Positions 1 to 7,856 of a DNA stretch of 64,000 nucleotides are shown here, piece after piece. The translations under genes and the position numbers were made by a program. The DNA is from Myroides guanonis (GTDB taxonomy: Bacteria > Bacteroidota > Bacteroidia > Flavobacteriales > Flavobacteriaceae). The stretch lies in the NCBI RefSeq assembly GCF_900114085.1, contig NZ_FORU01000006.1, positions 1 to 64,000 of the forward strand, written 5' to 3'. Within the stretch, counting starts at the first letter, position 1; each line of letters starts with the position of its first letter. Below the pieces are notes generated by a model that saw nothing but the letters and a program-made list of their open reading frames with translations, had not been told where the DNA came from and did not search any database.

Positions 1-378
1 GGTAAAGGTGGGGAAAGCTATCTTCCGGGAACAGTAATTTTTAGGGATCAAATTATTTATGTGTATGCTGAGTCTGAGGACGGATTGTGTACAGACGAGA
101 GTAGTTATTCGGTTAAATATAACGAGTGTCCTATACAGAAAGGTATTTCTCCAAATGGCGATGGACTTAATGATTTCTTTGACTTGTCGAGTCATGGAGT
201 AGATGATCTGAAAATCTTTAATCGTTATGGTTCTGAGGTATATTCATATGGTTTTGGTTACACAAATCAGTGGGCTGGACAGGATAAGAATGGGAATAAA
301 CTTCCAGATGGAACGTACTATTACGTGGTGATATCAAAAGGTAAAACCAGAACTGGATGGGTACAAATCAATAAATAA
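1..378 (+). CDS. T9SS type B sorting domain protein (3' end only)
   Basis: The reading frame is open from base 1, so this is the C-terminal end (125 residues) of a longer secreted protein. It carries the gliding-motility-associated C-terminal domain used by the type IX secretion system: the motif KGISPNGDGLND is followed by NRYGSEVY and a GTYYYVV strand, ending in GWVQINK. In this family the domain directs export across the outer membrane and surface attachment. It is clearly paralogous to the end of the giant adhesin at 20604-25748, which shares the CPIQKGISPNGDG core and the GWVQIN end. The N-terminal part lies outside the window, so its ligand cannot be judged. Confidence 0.9.
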   Translation, partial: GKGGESYLPGTVIFRDQIIYVYAESEDGLCTDESSYSVKYNECPIQKGISPNGDGLNDFFDLSSHGVDDLKIFNRYGSEVYSYGFGYTNQWAGQDKNGNKLPDGTYYYVVISKGKTRTGWVQINK

Positions 379-404
379 TGTATTAGTAATTATTAAGTAA
401 AGTA

Positions 405-432
405 AAAAAGCTACCTGAAAGGGTAGCTTTTT
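405..432 (+). terminator. Rho-independent terminator after the T9SS gene
   Basis: An 11-bp perfect stem (AAAAAGCTACC / GGTAGCTTTTT) with a 6-nt loop lies 27 bp after the stop codon, and the T-run forms its 3' arm. It separates the adhesin gene from the VOC gene. Confidence 0.8.
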
Positions 433-474
433 GTTTTTATTGCTGTCATATAAAGGGATTGGATTTATTAATGC

Positions 475-482
475 TATTTTTG
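475..482 (+). promoter_or_regulatory. -7 box (TATTTTTG) for the VOC gene
   Basis: This matches the Bacteroidota TAnnTTTG -7 element. Transcription would begin near 488, so the ATG at 492 would be almost leaderless. This supports the internal ATG at 540 as the real start. No clear -33 TTG at the usual spacing was found. Confidence 0.45.
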
Positions 483-539
483 TAAATATGAATGGTTATA
501 GGGTTATTTGTAAAGGATTTTAATTGTAAAAAGTGTTTA

Positions 540-998
540 ATGAGCGTAATAAAAGGATTGTATGAAACCCATTTGTATGTTGAAAGCTTAGAGCGATCCA
601 TAACTTTTTATGAGGATGTTTTGGGGTTGGAGTTGTGTCATGTGGAAGAGGAAAGAAGAATCGCTTTCTTTTGGATAGGGAATACGCAAGAAGCCATGTT
701 GGGATTGTGGGAGAAACCCAAAGTCGAAATAGAACTAAGGCACTTCGCTTTTCGTTGTGAAAAAGATTTTATATTAAATGAAGCTGTTTCCTTCTTAAAA
801 GGACATGGCATTCTACCTTATAACTTTTTAAAAGATGGAAAAGATACACCTATGGTATTTGCTTGGATGCCTGCCTTAGCAATCTATTTTCACGACCCAG
901 ACGGACATGAGTTAGAGTTTATCTCTATTTTAGATGGAAAGGCAAGACCCGAGTTAGGTGTAGTTAAATATGATACTTGGTTAGCATTTAATTTATAA
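540..998 (+). CDS. VOC family (glyoxalase/bleomycin-resistance-like) protein
   Basis: 152 residues with the vicinal-oxygen-chelate fold pattern: a start of THLYVESLERSITFYEDVLGL, a central IELRHFAF strand with the second metal-type His, and a C-terminal DPDGHELEF that normally supplies the last metal ligand. Members bind a divalent metal and act as glyoxalases, dioxygenases or resistance proteins; the substrate cannot be told here. An upstream ATG at 492 is in frame, but it sits on the predicted transcription start and adds 16 residues foreign to the family, so 540 is preferred. It converges on the barrel gene with a gap of only 7 bp. Confidence 0.85.
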   Translation: MSVIKGLYETHLYVESLERSITFYEDVLGLELCHVEEERRIAFFWIGNTQEAMLGLWEKPKVEIELRHFAFRCEKDFILNEAVSFLKGHGILPYNFLKDGKDTPMVFAWMPALAIYFHDPDGHELEFISILDGKARPELGVVKYDTWLAFNL

Positions 999-1005
999 TA
1001 CAAGA

Positions 1006-1983
1006 TTAAATTGGCTTTTTATCTGTTGCTTTTTTTGTAGGAATCAAAAAGTTAATTCCTGTTTGAAAGGCGATGCCTCCAAATCGGTTTTCTGTAGCGA
1101 AGTTTTGTGTAACTCGAGCCATTAGACCTATTTTGTGGGGAACAATCCAATAGGATACAAAACCTCCAACTCCTGCGGTTTGGTCTGAAACAAAACCACC
1201 TTGTGTGCCTTTGTCATCAGATATTTGTTTGGTGTAATGACCGAATAGTCCGACTTCATCACCGCGAGAGTTTAATAGGTAAGAACCTCCAAAATCTAAA
1301 GTTAAGTGGGTCCCTTCTTTAAAATCAGTGTCTTTCTGCCATTGATTAAGTTCTAATGTAGGAGCAATACTTAAATTAACTTTAGCACTTGGTTTATATT
1401 TCAAAGCTACTCTAATATTGTGTGACCAATATCCATGACCACCATTGTCTAAATCATTTGGTTTATATTTTCCCGTTGGAGCCCAAACACCATAGTTTAA
1501 AGCATATTGGAAATTTCCTTGTTTCCATGACAACCAGATTGGTTGTATATACATATCTCCAAAGCCTATGCTTTTGTTGGTGAAATCATATCGTCCAGAA
1601 CCGGTTTGTATTGAATAATAGTCTAAAGCAATATTTGCAGTTGGACTGTTCAATGTTGGAATAATCATCATTCCCCAGTTGGCATTTAATATTTTTCCTT
1701 TACCTCCATAAATTGCCATAGCAATGAATGAGTGGGTTTGAACTTTTTGTTCTATTTGTAAAGAAGTTGGATTGCCTGGAGCCGGGTTGATCAATTGATC
1801 CGATTTATTTCCTTTGGCATTGTAGTAATTCATGTCTGCATAGCCATACCAGACTGGAATGATTATACCTTCATGAGGAGCAAAATAATCGTTGGGATTG
1901 AAGGAGGAACCATTGTAGTGTCCTTGACTATAACCAATTACACTGAGAAGGCTTAATGCGGTTAAAATAATTATCTTTCTCAT
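1006..1983 (-). CDS. SphA/phenol-degradation MetA-like outer-membrane barrel
   Basis: 325 residues with a clear signal peptide (MRKIIILTALSLLSVIGYSQ, cut before GHY). The rest alternates short amphipathic strands with Gly/Asn-rich turns and aromatic girdle residues, as in an outer-membrane beta-barrel. The motifs GDMYIQPIWLSW and YGVWAPTGKYKPND and the final TGINFLIPT strand resemble the transporter family of Phenol_MetA_deg/SphA type, whose members are thought to pass hydrophobic or sphingolipid-like compounds. Function is inferred by family resemblance only. It is monocistronic and isolated from the upstream helicase by a strong terminator. Confidence 0.75.
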   Translation of the reverse strand: MRKIIILTALSLLSVIGYSQGHYNGSSFNPNDYFAPHEGIIIPVWYGYADMNYYNAKGNKSDQLINPAPGNPTSLQIEQKVQTHSFIAMAIYGGKGKILNANWGMMIIPTLNSPTANIALDYYSIQTGSGRYDFTNKSIGFGDMYIQPIWLSWKQGNFQYALNYGVWAPTGKYKPNDLDNGGHGYWSHNIRVALKYKPSAKVNLSIAPTLELNQWQKDTDFKEGTHLTLDFGGSYLLNSRGDEVGLFGHYTKQISDDKGTQGGFVSDQTAGVGGFVSYWIVPHKIGLMARVTQNFATENRFGGIAFQTGINFLIPTKKATDKKPI

Positions 1984-2170
1984 AACATTTTAGATTTTAA
2001 TAGTAGAGTAGTTTGATAAGTTCTCGTTAATTCAATTTTTAATCTAATTCGTCTTTGTGATGCTTGTGAAATATAATTTGTTAATTAAACAAGATTATAT
2101 AATTGTAATTAAATTTACAATATATTTTAATACGAAATGGATTTTTTCTTTAATGGAGATCTGACAACTT

Positions 2171-2215
2171 TTAATAAAAAATCCCATACTTATTAAGTAT
2201 GGGATTTTTTATTAA
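2171..2215 (-). terminator. Long perfect hairpin terminator after the helicase
   Basis: A 22-bp perfect inverted repeat (2171-2192 and 2194-2215) with a TCCCATAC / GTATGGGA core and A/T tracts on both flanks. It lies 18 bp past the helicase stop on the minus strand and should stop transcription in either direction. Confidence 0.85.
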
Positions 2216-2232
2216 AAATAAAGGAGAGTCTA

Positions 2233-3543
2233 TTATTCTCTTGCGATAGCAATTTTAACTTTCTTGTTTTTAAGTTTAGTATTTTCTAATTTTTCTAAAA
2301 GTGGTTTAACCTTATATGAGCTTATGGCAACAAAGGCTTGTGTATCGCGTACATCAATTAGGCCTATGTTTTCTTTGTTTAAACCGCCTGTTTTTATTAA
2401 ATAGCCTACAATATCAACTTTGTTGATTTTGTCTTTTTTACCTGCGCTGATGTAGATAGTTTTGAAATCTGTTTGATTGTCAATTTGATACTTTCCACTC
2501 AGAACTTCCAAAGGCATTTTAGGGTCAATAAAAGGAAAGTTTTCTTCTTTAGTTACCATAATATAAGCTTTTCCTGAAGCTTTCATACGTGCTGTACGTC
2601 CATTTCTATGGATAAAAGCATCTTCTTTCTCAGGAATCTGGTAGTGGATAACGTGTCCTATTTCAGGGATGTCTAATCCACGAGCAGCTAAATCAGTAGA
2701 AATAAGAATATGACAACTTTTATTTCTAAACTTCATTAAAGCACGTTCACGATCTTCTTGTAACAATCCACCGTGGAAAGCACTATTTGCAACTCCTTTT
2801 TTAGAAAGTGTTTCACTGATTCTAGATACAGCATCACGATGGTTACAGAAAATTAAAATAGTGTCTTTACCAATCTTACCGATTAGTTTAATTACTGTTT
2901 CTAACTTCTCTTCTGCTGTAGATACTACTTTACTAAAAGTGATTTCTGGTTGAGCATCTTCTGATTTAAGAAAATGAAGATATTCAGGAGCTTCAAGTCT
3001 AGTAAATTCCGGAATCTTTTTTAAAGCAGTCGCTGATGTTAGGAGTCTAAAATTGATATTGTCGAATGAATTAATGATATATTCCATATCATCTTGAAAT
3101 CCCATTTCAAGAGCTTTATCGAATTCATCTATCACGTAACTTGTAACCGATTCAGTGTTAAATGAGTTCTCTTCAATATGAAAAGCTATTCTTCCTGGAG
3201 TTCCTACTAATACAGCAGGAGGTGTGCTAAAGTTGTTTAACTCTGTTTTTGTTGAATGTCCCCCATAGCAGGCATTAATTTTAAACGGAGTCCCCATCTT
3301 TTTGAAAACGGTTTCTATTTGAAGAGCTAATTCTCGAGAAGGCACTAAAATAACGGCTTGAACCCCTTTCGTATTAAGGTTTAAACGCTCTACAATTGGC
3401 ATTAAAAAAGCCAATGTTTTACCTGAACCTGTAGGAGATAAAAGAACGATATTGTTTTTCTTTTGAGCTGCGTTTAATGTCTTGTTTTGCATTTCATTTA
3501 ACGCTGCTATATTCAAATTTTGAAGTATTGCTGCTTTATTCAT
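2233..3543 (-). CDS. DEAD-box RNA helicase, DbpA-type
   Basis: 436 residues. Superfamily 2 helicase motifs are in order: a Q motif near residue 19, Walker A SPTGSGKT (36-43), PSRELALQ (68-75), GTPGR (114-118), motif II as DEFD (139-142) instead of DEAD, an SAT motif, STDLAARGLDIP and HRNGRTAR. The last ~75 residues fit the DbpA RNA-binding domain, which targets such helicases to 23S rRNA (hairpin 92) during 50S assembly. Likely role: ATP-dependent remodelling of ribosomal RNA in the cytoplasm. The DEFD variant keeps both acidic residues needed for Mg-ATP, so activity is expected. It is a single-gene unit ended by the hairpin at 2171-2215. Confidence 0.92.
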   Translation of the reverse strand: MNKAAILQNLNIAALNEMQNKTLNAAQKKNNIVLLSPTGSGKTLAFLMPIVERLNLNTKGVQAVILVPSRELALQIETVFKKMGTPFKINACYGGHSTKTELNNFSTPPAVLVGTPGRIAFHIEENSFNTESVTSYVIDEFDKALEMGFQDDMEYIINSFDNINFRLLTSATALKKIPEFTRLEAPEYLHFLKSEDAQPEITFSKVVSTAEEKLETVIKLIGKIGKDTILIFCNHRDAVSRISETLSKKGVANSAFHGGLLQEDRERALMKFRNKSCHILISTDLAARGLDIPEIGHVIHYQIPEKEDAFIHRNGRTARMKASGKAYIMVTKEENFPFIDPKMPLEVLSGKYQIDNQTDFKTIYISAGKKDKINKVDIVGYLIKTGGLNKENIGLIDVRDTQAFVAISSYKVKPLLEKLENTKLKNKKVKIAIARE

Positions 3544-3644
3544 AACTGCAAAGGTAGGTTTATTATCTTTTGGTTGGTCTCCTAGGTATTTATTTGGGAA
3601 AAAATAAACAGTCTGTTACTTAGTTATTGAAAGTGATTAAAATT

Positions 3645-4628
3645 TTAAATTTTTAAAAGCTCTGTGTTGATAAAGCGAATTTCTTCTGTATTTAAATCAA
3701 TATCTATCGCTTTTGCATTTGCAATTGCTTGATTTGCATTTCTGGCGCCGGCTAATACGATTGTAATTGCAGGTTGTAAACTAGTCCAACGAAGAACTAA
3801 TTGTGATAAAGTAGCACCTTTGTCTAAGGCTAGTGGAGTTATTGCGTCTAGAAATGTTTTTACTTTAGACATGTCAAATTGTTGAAAATATTCATTTCTA
3901 TGATCGTCGTCTTTTAGTTTTCCTTTTTTAAAGTAGTTACCTGCTAATAAACCTCTTTCCATAGGACTGTAAACGATAATTCCTAGATTGTTTTCCAAAG
4001 CGTATGGGATTAAGTCATTTTCGATTCCTCGATTTAGCATACTATATCCAATTTGATTACTAGAAATGTTTACATTTTTGCTGGCTTCTATTACTTGGCT
4101 AATATTGTAATTACTTACTCCAGCTGCTCTAATTTTTCCTTGTTTTAGTAAAATTTCAAAAGCTTCCATTGTTTCTGAAATAGGCGTAGTGCTATCAGGC
4201 CAATGAATCTGTAATAAGTCTATATAATCTGTTTGCAAACGCATTAAACTTTCTTCTACTTCTTTTATAACATTTTCTTTTGAAGCATACTTATATATAG
4301 GTAGCGATTTCCCTGCTTTTTCCGAATTAAAGAAAAACTCACCTTTTCCTTGATTACTTCCGTCCCATACCAAACCAAATTTGGTTAATAATTGAATTTT
4401 TGTTCTGTCATAGTCTTTGATTGCTTCTCCTATCATTTCCTCACTAAGTCCGAAACCATAAAAAGGAGCAGTGTCTATAGAGGTCACCCCATTATCTATT
4501 GAGGCTTTTATCGATTCTATAGAGTCTTTTTTTTCATTACCTCCCCACATGGTCCCTCCTATAGCAAAAGCACCATATGCAATAGTTGATAGTTCTAAAT
4601 CTATGCTTCCTAATTTTCTATATTCCAT
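3645..4628 (-). CDS. Aldo/keto reductase
   Basis: 327 residues, the usual length for this TIM-barrel NAD(P)H oxidoreductase family. The catalytic tetrad is visible: Asp52 (in SIDTAPFYG), Tyr57, Lys83 (LLTKFG) and His142 (LLQIHWPD). The C-terminal AGARNANQAIANAKA loop fits the cofactor phosphate-binding segment. It reduces carbonyl compounds, but the substrate is unknown. It is the last gene of a three-gene operon, 2 bp after the ygiN-like gene, so it probably works with the quinone reductase in detoxifying quinones or reactive carbonyls. Confidence 0.93.
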   Translation of the reverse strand: MEYRKLGSIDLELSTIAYGAFAIGGTMWGGNEKKDSIESIKASIDNGVTSIDTAPFYGFGLSEEMIGEAIKDYDRTKIQLLTKFGLVWDGSNQGKGEFFFNSEKAGKSLPIYKYASKENVIKEVEESLMRLQTDYIDLLQIHWPDSTTPISETMEAFEILLKQGKIRAAGVSNYNISQVIEASKNVNISSNQIGYSMLNRGIENDLIPYALENNLGIIVYSPMERGLLAGNYFKKGKLKDDDHRNEYFQQFDMSKVKTFLDAITPLALDKGATLSQLVLRWTSLQPAITIVLAGARNANQAIANAKAIDIDLNTEEIRFINTELLKI

Positions 4629-4630
4629 TT

Positions 4631-4918
4631 TTATAATTTTTGAGTTATGAGTATTGTAGGTTCTCCTTGTGTTTTTTCTTGTATGAATTGATTAAATTCT
4701 GTGATGTAAGTTTGTTGATTATGAATTTCTAAACCCTTCTTGTTATTCCATATTTCATAGAATACAAAAGTGTTTAAATCGACTGTTCCCTGATGTAAAT
4801 CATATTGTATGCAAGCTTTTTCTTTCCGAGCTTTTTGCATCATGTTTTCCAAAATAGTTTTAAGGTCATCGCGATATTCTGTTTTTACTTTAATAATGGC
4901 GGTTAAGTATATATTCAT
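4631..4918 (-). CDS. ygiN: Putative quinol monooxygenase (ABM domain, YgiN-like)
   Basis: 95 residues forming one antibiotic-biosynthesis-monooxygenase (ferredoxin-like, dimeric) domain: an initial YLTAIIKVK strand, then CIQYDLHQ, FVFYEIWNN and the helix with HNQQTYITEF. E. coli YgiN, encoded next to mdaB, oxidises menadiol-type quinols, and the same gene order is seen here. The start codon overlaps the mdaB stop by 4 bp (ATGA), a sign of translational coupling. The symbol is given by analogy to the E. coli neighbour pair. Confidence 0.8.
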   Translation of the reverse strand: MNIYLTAIIKVKTEYRDDLKTILENMMQKARKEKACIQYDLHQGTVDLNTFVFYEIWNNKKGLEIHNQQTYITEFNQFIQEKTQGEPTILITQKL

Positions 4919-5529
4919 GATAATTGTTCATGTATTGTAAATTGTTTTTTGATATGTTGAATGTATTGTTGACGGTAGTTTTCAAGGCGCTCTTCTGTCG
5001 CATTTTTTTCTAAATCATGAAAGTGAAATCCTTTTATTTTACTTAAACCTGCAAATTGATTCATTTTATGAAAACCAAATAAAACTCCTTCATCTACAGA
5101 GTGCTGGTCAAAGAATTCACCTTTTAATGTGAATGCGGTTTCAGGAGCATTCCAAGAAGTAGTCACCATATATTTCTTACCATGCATCAATCCACCTGTT
5201 CCATAATTAATATTTGGATTCTTTCTACTTCTTCCATCATTGGCATAAATACCATTGTTGTGTCCTGCTGTAAATACTTCATCAATGTATTTTTTCAGGC
5301 GATTAGGTACTTGAAACCACCATATGGGCGTATGATAAATTATGATGTCTGCCCATTTAAAATTTTCAACTTCTATAAGAGCATCGTACTCATCGTTAAT
5401 ATTTGATATTCTTATCTCAAAGTCATTTTCTAATAGTGTTTCATGGGTCCATTGAGTTAGACTGTTATTAAAAAAGCCTCCTGAATGAGCAAAGGTTTGT
5501 CCTCCGTTTATAATAAATATATTTTTCAT
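4915..5529 (-). CDS. mdaB: NAD(P)H quinone reductase, MdaB-like flavoprotein
   Basis: 204 residues of flavodoxin-like fold. It starts with FIINGGQTFAHSGG (flavin phosphate loop), followed by YHTPIWWFQVPNRLKKYIDEVFTAG and YGTGGLMHGKKYM, both characteristic of the MdaB/modulator-of-drug-activity-B group. These FAD enzymes perform two-electron reduction of quinones and protect against redox stress. It is the first gene of the mdaB-ygiN-aldo/keto reductase operon and lies divergent from a LysR regulator across a 272-bp AT-rich region with a near-perfect palindrome, the usual layout for LysR control. Confidence 0.88.
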   Translation of the reverse strand: MKNIFIINGGQTFAHSGGFFNNSLTQWTHETLLENDFEIRISNINDEYDALIEVENFKWADIIIYHTPIWWFQVPNRLKKYIDEVFTAGHNNGIYANDGRSRKNPNINYGTGGLMHGKKYMVTTSWNAPETAFTLKGEFFDQHSVDEGVLFGFHKMNQFAGLSKIKGFHFHDLEKNATEERLENYRQQYIQHIKKQFTIHEQLS

Positions 5530-5605
5530 TTCTATTATTTTAATTATTGATAATACAAAGGTCTATTATTACAATGTATTATCTAAATAACTTAAATGAT
5601 ATGAT

Positions 5606-5625
5606 TGTATTATAATTATGATACA
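5606..5625. promoter_or_regulatory. Candidate LysR-type operator in the mdaB/lysR divergent region
   Basis: TGTATTATAATTATGATACA is a 20-bp near-perfect palindrome (one mismatched symmetric pair) 77 bp upstream of mdaB and about 180 bp upstream of the regulator. LysR proteins bind T-N11-A palindromes in such spacers. A half-like copy of its left arm (TGTATTAT) lies about 35 bp closer to mdaB. Confidence 0.5.
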
Positions 5626-5774
5626 TAAGATCTATTGTTGTGTTTAAGACTATACAAGGAAGATATTTAATAACCTATGGATTATATTAGTGTATTATGT
5701 TAAGCTAAGGAGGTGGAATTAAGTTTTAAATGAAAGCAGATATTACTGTGTATGAATATAAATGATTTAAGTTT

Positions 5775-5782
5775 TATATTTG
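5775..5782 (+). promoter_or_regulatory. -7 box (TATATTTG) for the LysR regulator
   Basis: An exact TAnnTTTG element 20 bp before the ATG at 5802. It would give a very short leader. No matching -33 box was found, as expected for a regulated or weak promoter. Confidence 0.5.
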
Positions 5783-5801
5783 TATTATTTAAATAATAGA
5801 T

Positions 5802-6722
5802 ATGCGTTGGAATTTAGAATGGCTTAGAACTTTTAAAGCTATATATGAAACAGGTACATTATCTGCCGCAGCACAAGAACTTTTTATTTCACAGCCGGGC
5901 GTGAGTTTGCATTTAAATTCATTGGAGGCTTATACGGGATATAAGTTATTTGATAGATCAGCACGCAAAATGGTGCCCACTGAAAAGGGGAAAATACTTT
6001 ATAATTGGGTGTTAGAACCTCTGAAGAAAATGGAAAATGCCGAGCAACACTTTCACAAGCGGTCCAAAGAGGAACGTGCGACTATTAGTGTAGGAATGTG
6101 TTTTGAAACTTTTCAATATACTTTAGAGGAACAGATCGCGAGTCTTCCCTTCAACTTGATAATCAAGTTTGGAGAATATCCTCAAATGCAACAAGACTTG
6201 GATAACGGCCTTTTAGATTTAATAATAACTCCACAAATAGGTAATCAACAAAATTTAGAATACAAACCTTTTTCTAAAGAGAGAATAGTTTTAATTGCAG
6301 GGAGCAATACTAATACAACTGAGATAGAGAGATTACTAAGTTTAAATGATATAAAAGAAGTTTCTGTGTTGCTAAAGCAACAACTTTGGTATAGTACTAC
6401 TGCTGATATGGAGCATTTAAGGAACTTTTGGTTACAACATTTCGGTGAACATCCCGATTTTAGTCCGAACTATATAGTTCCTAATATTAGCTCGATAATT
6501 AGATGCTTAAGCAATAATACAGGTTTTTCTGTAGTACCTGATTTTTTATGTAGAGAGGCTATTGCATCGGATAAAATCAAATTGATATGGGAGGGAAGTA
6601 ATCCTTTGGAAAATACACTTTATTTCGGGACAAGAAAGAAGACCATATACCATAAAGAAGTGGAACAACTCGAAAAATTATTGACGAATAAATGGGAATT
6701 AGGGAATAAGGAGATTGTTTAA
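5802..6722 (+). CDS. LysR family transcriptional regulator
   Basis: 306 residues. The winged helix-turn-helix occupies about residues 3-62 (LRTFKAIYETGTLSAAAQELFISQPGVSLHLNSLE as the recognition unit). It is followed by the linker helix and a periplasmic-binding-like effector domain from about residue 90. It is transcribed divergently from mdaB-ygiN-AKR and most likely controls that operon in response to a quinone or oxidant. That target is inferred from position and from the palindrome at 5606; the effector is unknown. Confidence 0.93.
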   Translation: MRWNLEWLRTFKAIYETGTLSAAAQELFISQPGVSLHLNSLEAYTGYKLFDRSARKMVPTEKGKILYNWVLEPLKKMENAEQHFHKRSKEERATISVGMCFETFQYTLEEQIASLPFNLIIKFGEYPQMQQDLDNGLLDLIITPQIGNQQNLEYKPFSKERIVLIAGSNTNTTEIERLLSLNDIKEVSVLLKQQLWYSTTADMEHLRNFWLQHFGEHPDFSPNYIVPNISSIIRCLSNNTGFSVVPDFLCREAIASDKIKLIWEGSNPLENTLYFGTRKKTIYHKEVEQLEKLLTNKWELGNKEIV

Positions 6723-6818
6723 AAGTAATTATTTCTTTTTTTATAAAAAAAACATAAAATGCTAACTTTTTTCTATAAAAATGAGGAACTTAGTATAGTA
6801 ATTTTAAAATACATAGAT

Positions 6819-7262
6819 ATGAAAAACGTAGCAATTAAAATTTTATCAGTTGTATTCCTTTTAATAGGAATGAGTGCCAATGCACAAGAATCAATAATTA
6901 CGAAAAAGGAATTACCACAATCAGCCCAAAAGTTTATTTCGGATAATTTTTCGAAAGGCATTATTGATTATGTAAAAATGGACAAAGAAGTGTTTTCGAC
7001 AGACTACAAGGTGAAATTCACAGATGGTTCTGAAATCGAGTTTGATTCGAAAGGGGTCTGGATGGAGGTAGATGGAAATAAAAATACAATCCCGACAGGG
7101 TTTATTCAAAAAAACATTCTTACTTATGTGAAAGATAAATTTCCTAATACTCATATTGTAAAAATTGAAAAAGGACGTTTTGAAAAACAACAAGTTAAAC
7201 TTTCAAATGGATTGGAATTAGAGTTTAATTCTAAAGGTGATTTTAAAAGAATTGATGATTAA
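6819..7262 (+). CDS. PepSY-like (DUF2874) secreted protein
   Basis: 147 residues from the ATG at 6819, which starts a clean signal peptide (MKNVAIKILSVVFLLIGMSANA, cut before QE). Starting at 6759 would put 20 residues ahead of it. The mature part holds two beta-rich repeats of the PepSY-like/DUF2874 family, each with a GSEIEFDSKG- or GLELEFNSKG-type hairpin, and an IPTGFI motif between them. Such proteins are small periplasmic domains of unknown role in Bacteroidota. It forms a tandem pair with the paralogous lipoprotein 25 bp downstream. Confidence 0.85.
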   Translation: MKNVAIKILSVVFLLIGMSANAQESIITKKELPQSAQKFISDNFSKGIIDYVKMDKEVFSTDYKVKFTDGSEIEFDSKGVWMEVDGNKNTIPTGFIQKNILTYVKDKFPNTHIVKIEKGRFEKQQVKLSNGLELEFNSKGDFKRIDD

Positions 7263-7287
7263 TAATTTTTTAAAAATGTAAAGTAAA

Positions 7288-7746
7288 ATGAAAAAGATAT
7301 TTTTATCAACAGTTTTAGTATTGACATTTGCTTTTGCAACAGTATCTTGTTCTTCTGATGATGATAATTCTTCTGATAGAATAATTAATTATTCAGAATT
7401 GCCTACAGAAGCCAAGGCTTTTACTGAAACTTATTTTTCTGAGTCAGAAATTATGAGAGTGGAAAAAGACGTGAATTCTATAGATGAATATTATGAGGTA
7501 AAGTTTGTTGGTGGTATGGAAGTTGATTTTACTCAGTCTGGAATTTGGACAAATGTTGATGGTAATAAAAAATCAATTCCAACAGGCTTTATTCTGACTC
7601 CAATTGTTGAATATGTCACAACAAATTATAGTACGACTTCGATTGAAAGTATCGAAAAACAAACATATGGATTTGATGTTGATTTAGTAAATAATGTTGA
7701 ACTGCGTTTTGATTTAGAAGGAAACTTTTTGGGATTAGATAATTAG
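7288..7746 (+). CDS. PepSY-like (DUF2874) lipoprotein
   Basis: 152 residues. A type II-like signal peptide ends in ATVSC followed by SSDDDNSSD; the acidic stretch after the lipidated Cys resembles the surface lipoprotein export signal of Flavobacteriia. The mature part again shows the two-repeat PepSY-like layout, with SIPTGFI matching the upstream paralog. Same operon and same fold as 6819-7262, but lipidated rather than soluble, so the pair may place one fold in two envelope locations. Function unknown. Confidence 0.85.
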   Translation: MKKIFLSTVLVLTFAFATVSCSSDDDNSSDRIINYSELPTEAKAFTETYFSESEIMRVEKDVNSIDEYYEVKFVGGMEVDFTQSGIWTNVDGNKKSIPTGFILTPIVEYVTTNYSTTSIESIEKQTYGFDVDLVNNVELRFDLEGNFLGLDN

Positions 7747-7766
7747 TTGCAAGAGTTTTTTAAAGT

Positions 7767-7808
7767 AAAAAAAGTCTCGTATGATTTAAACCATACGAGA
7801 CTTTTTTA
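7767..7808. terminator. Bidirectional terminator between convergent units
   Basis: The stem AAAAAAAGTCTCGTATG pairs with CATACGAGACTTTTTTT around a short loop. It lies between the PepSY lipoprotein (+) and the end of the CsgG-type operon (-), and has A and T tracts on both sides so it can serve both. Confidence 0.85.
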
Positions 7809-7856
7809 TAATGTATTTAAGGTGAGGAACTATAAAATAGAGTTTAGTATGAATAA

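Noticed and set aside
492..539. N-terminal extension of the first VOC protein
   Set aside because: The -7 box at 475-482 would make ATG 492 nearly leaderless, and the added residues do not match the VOC fold.
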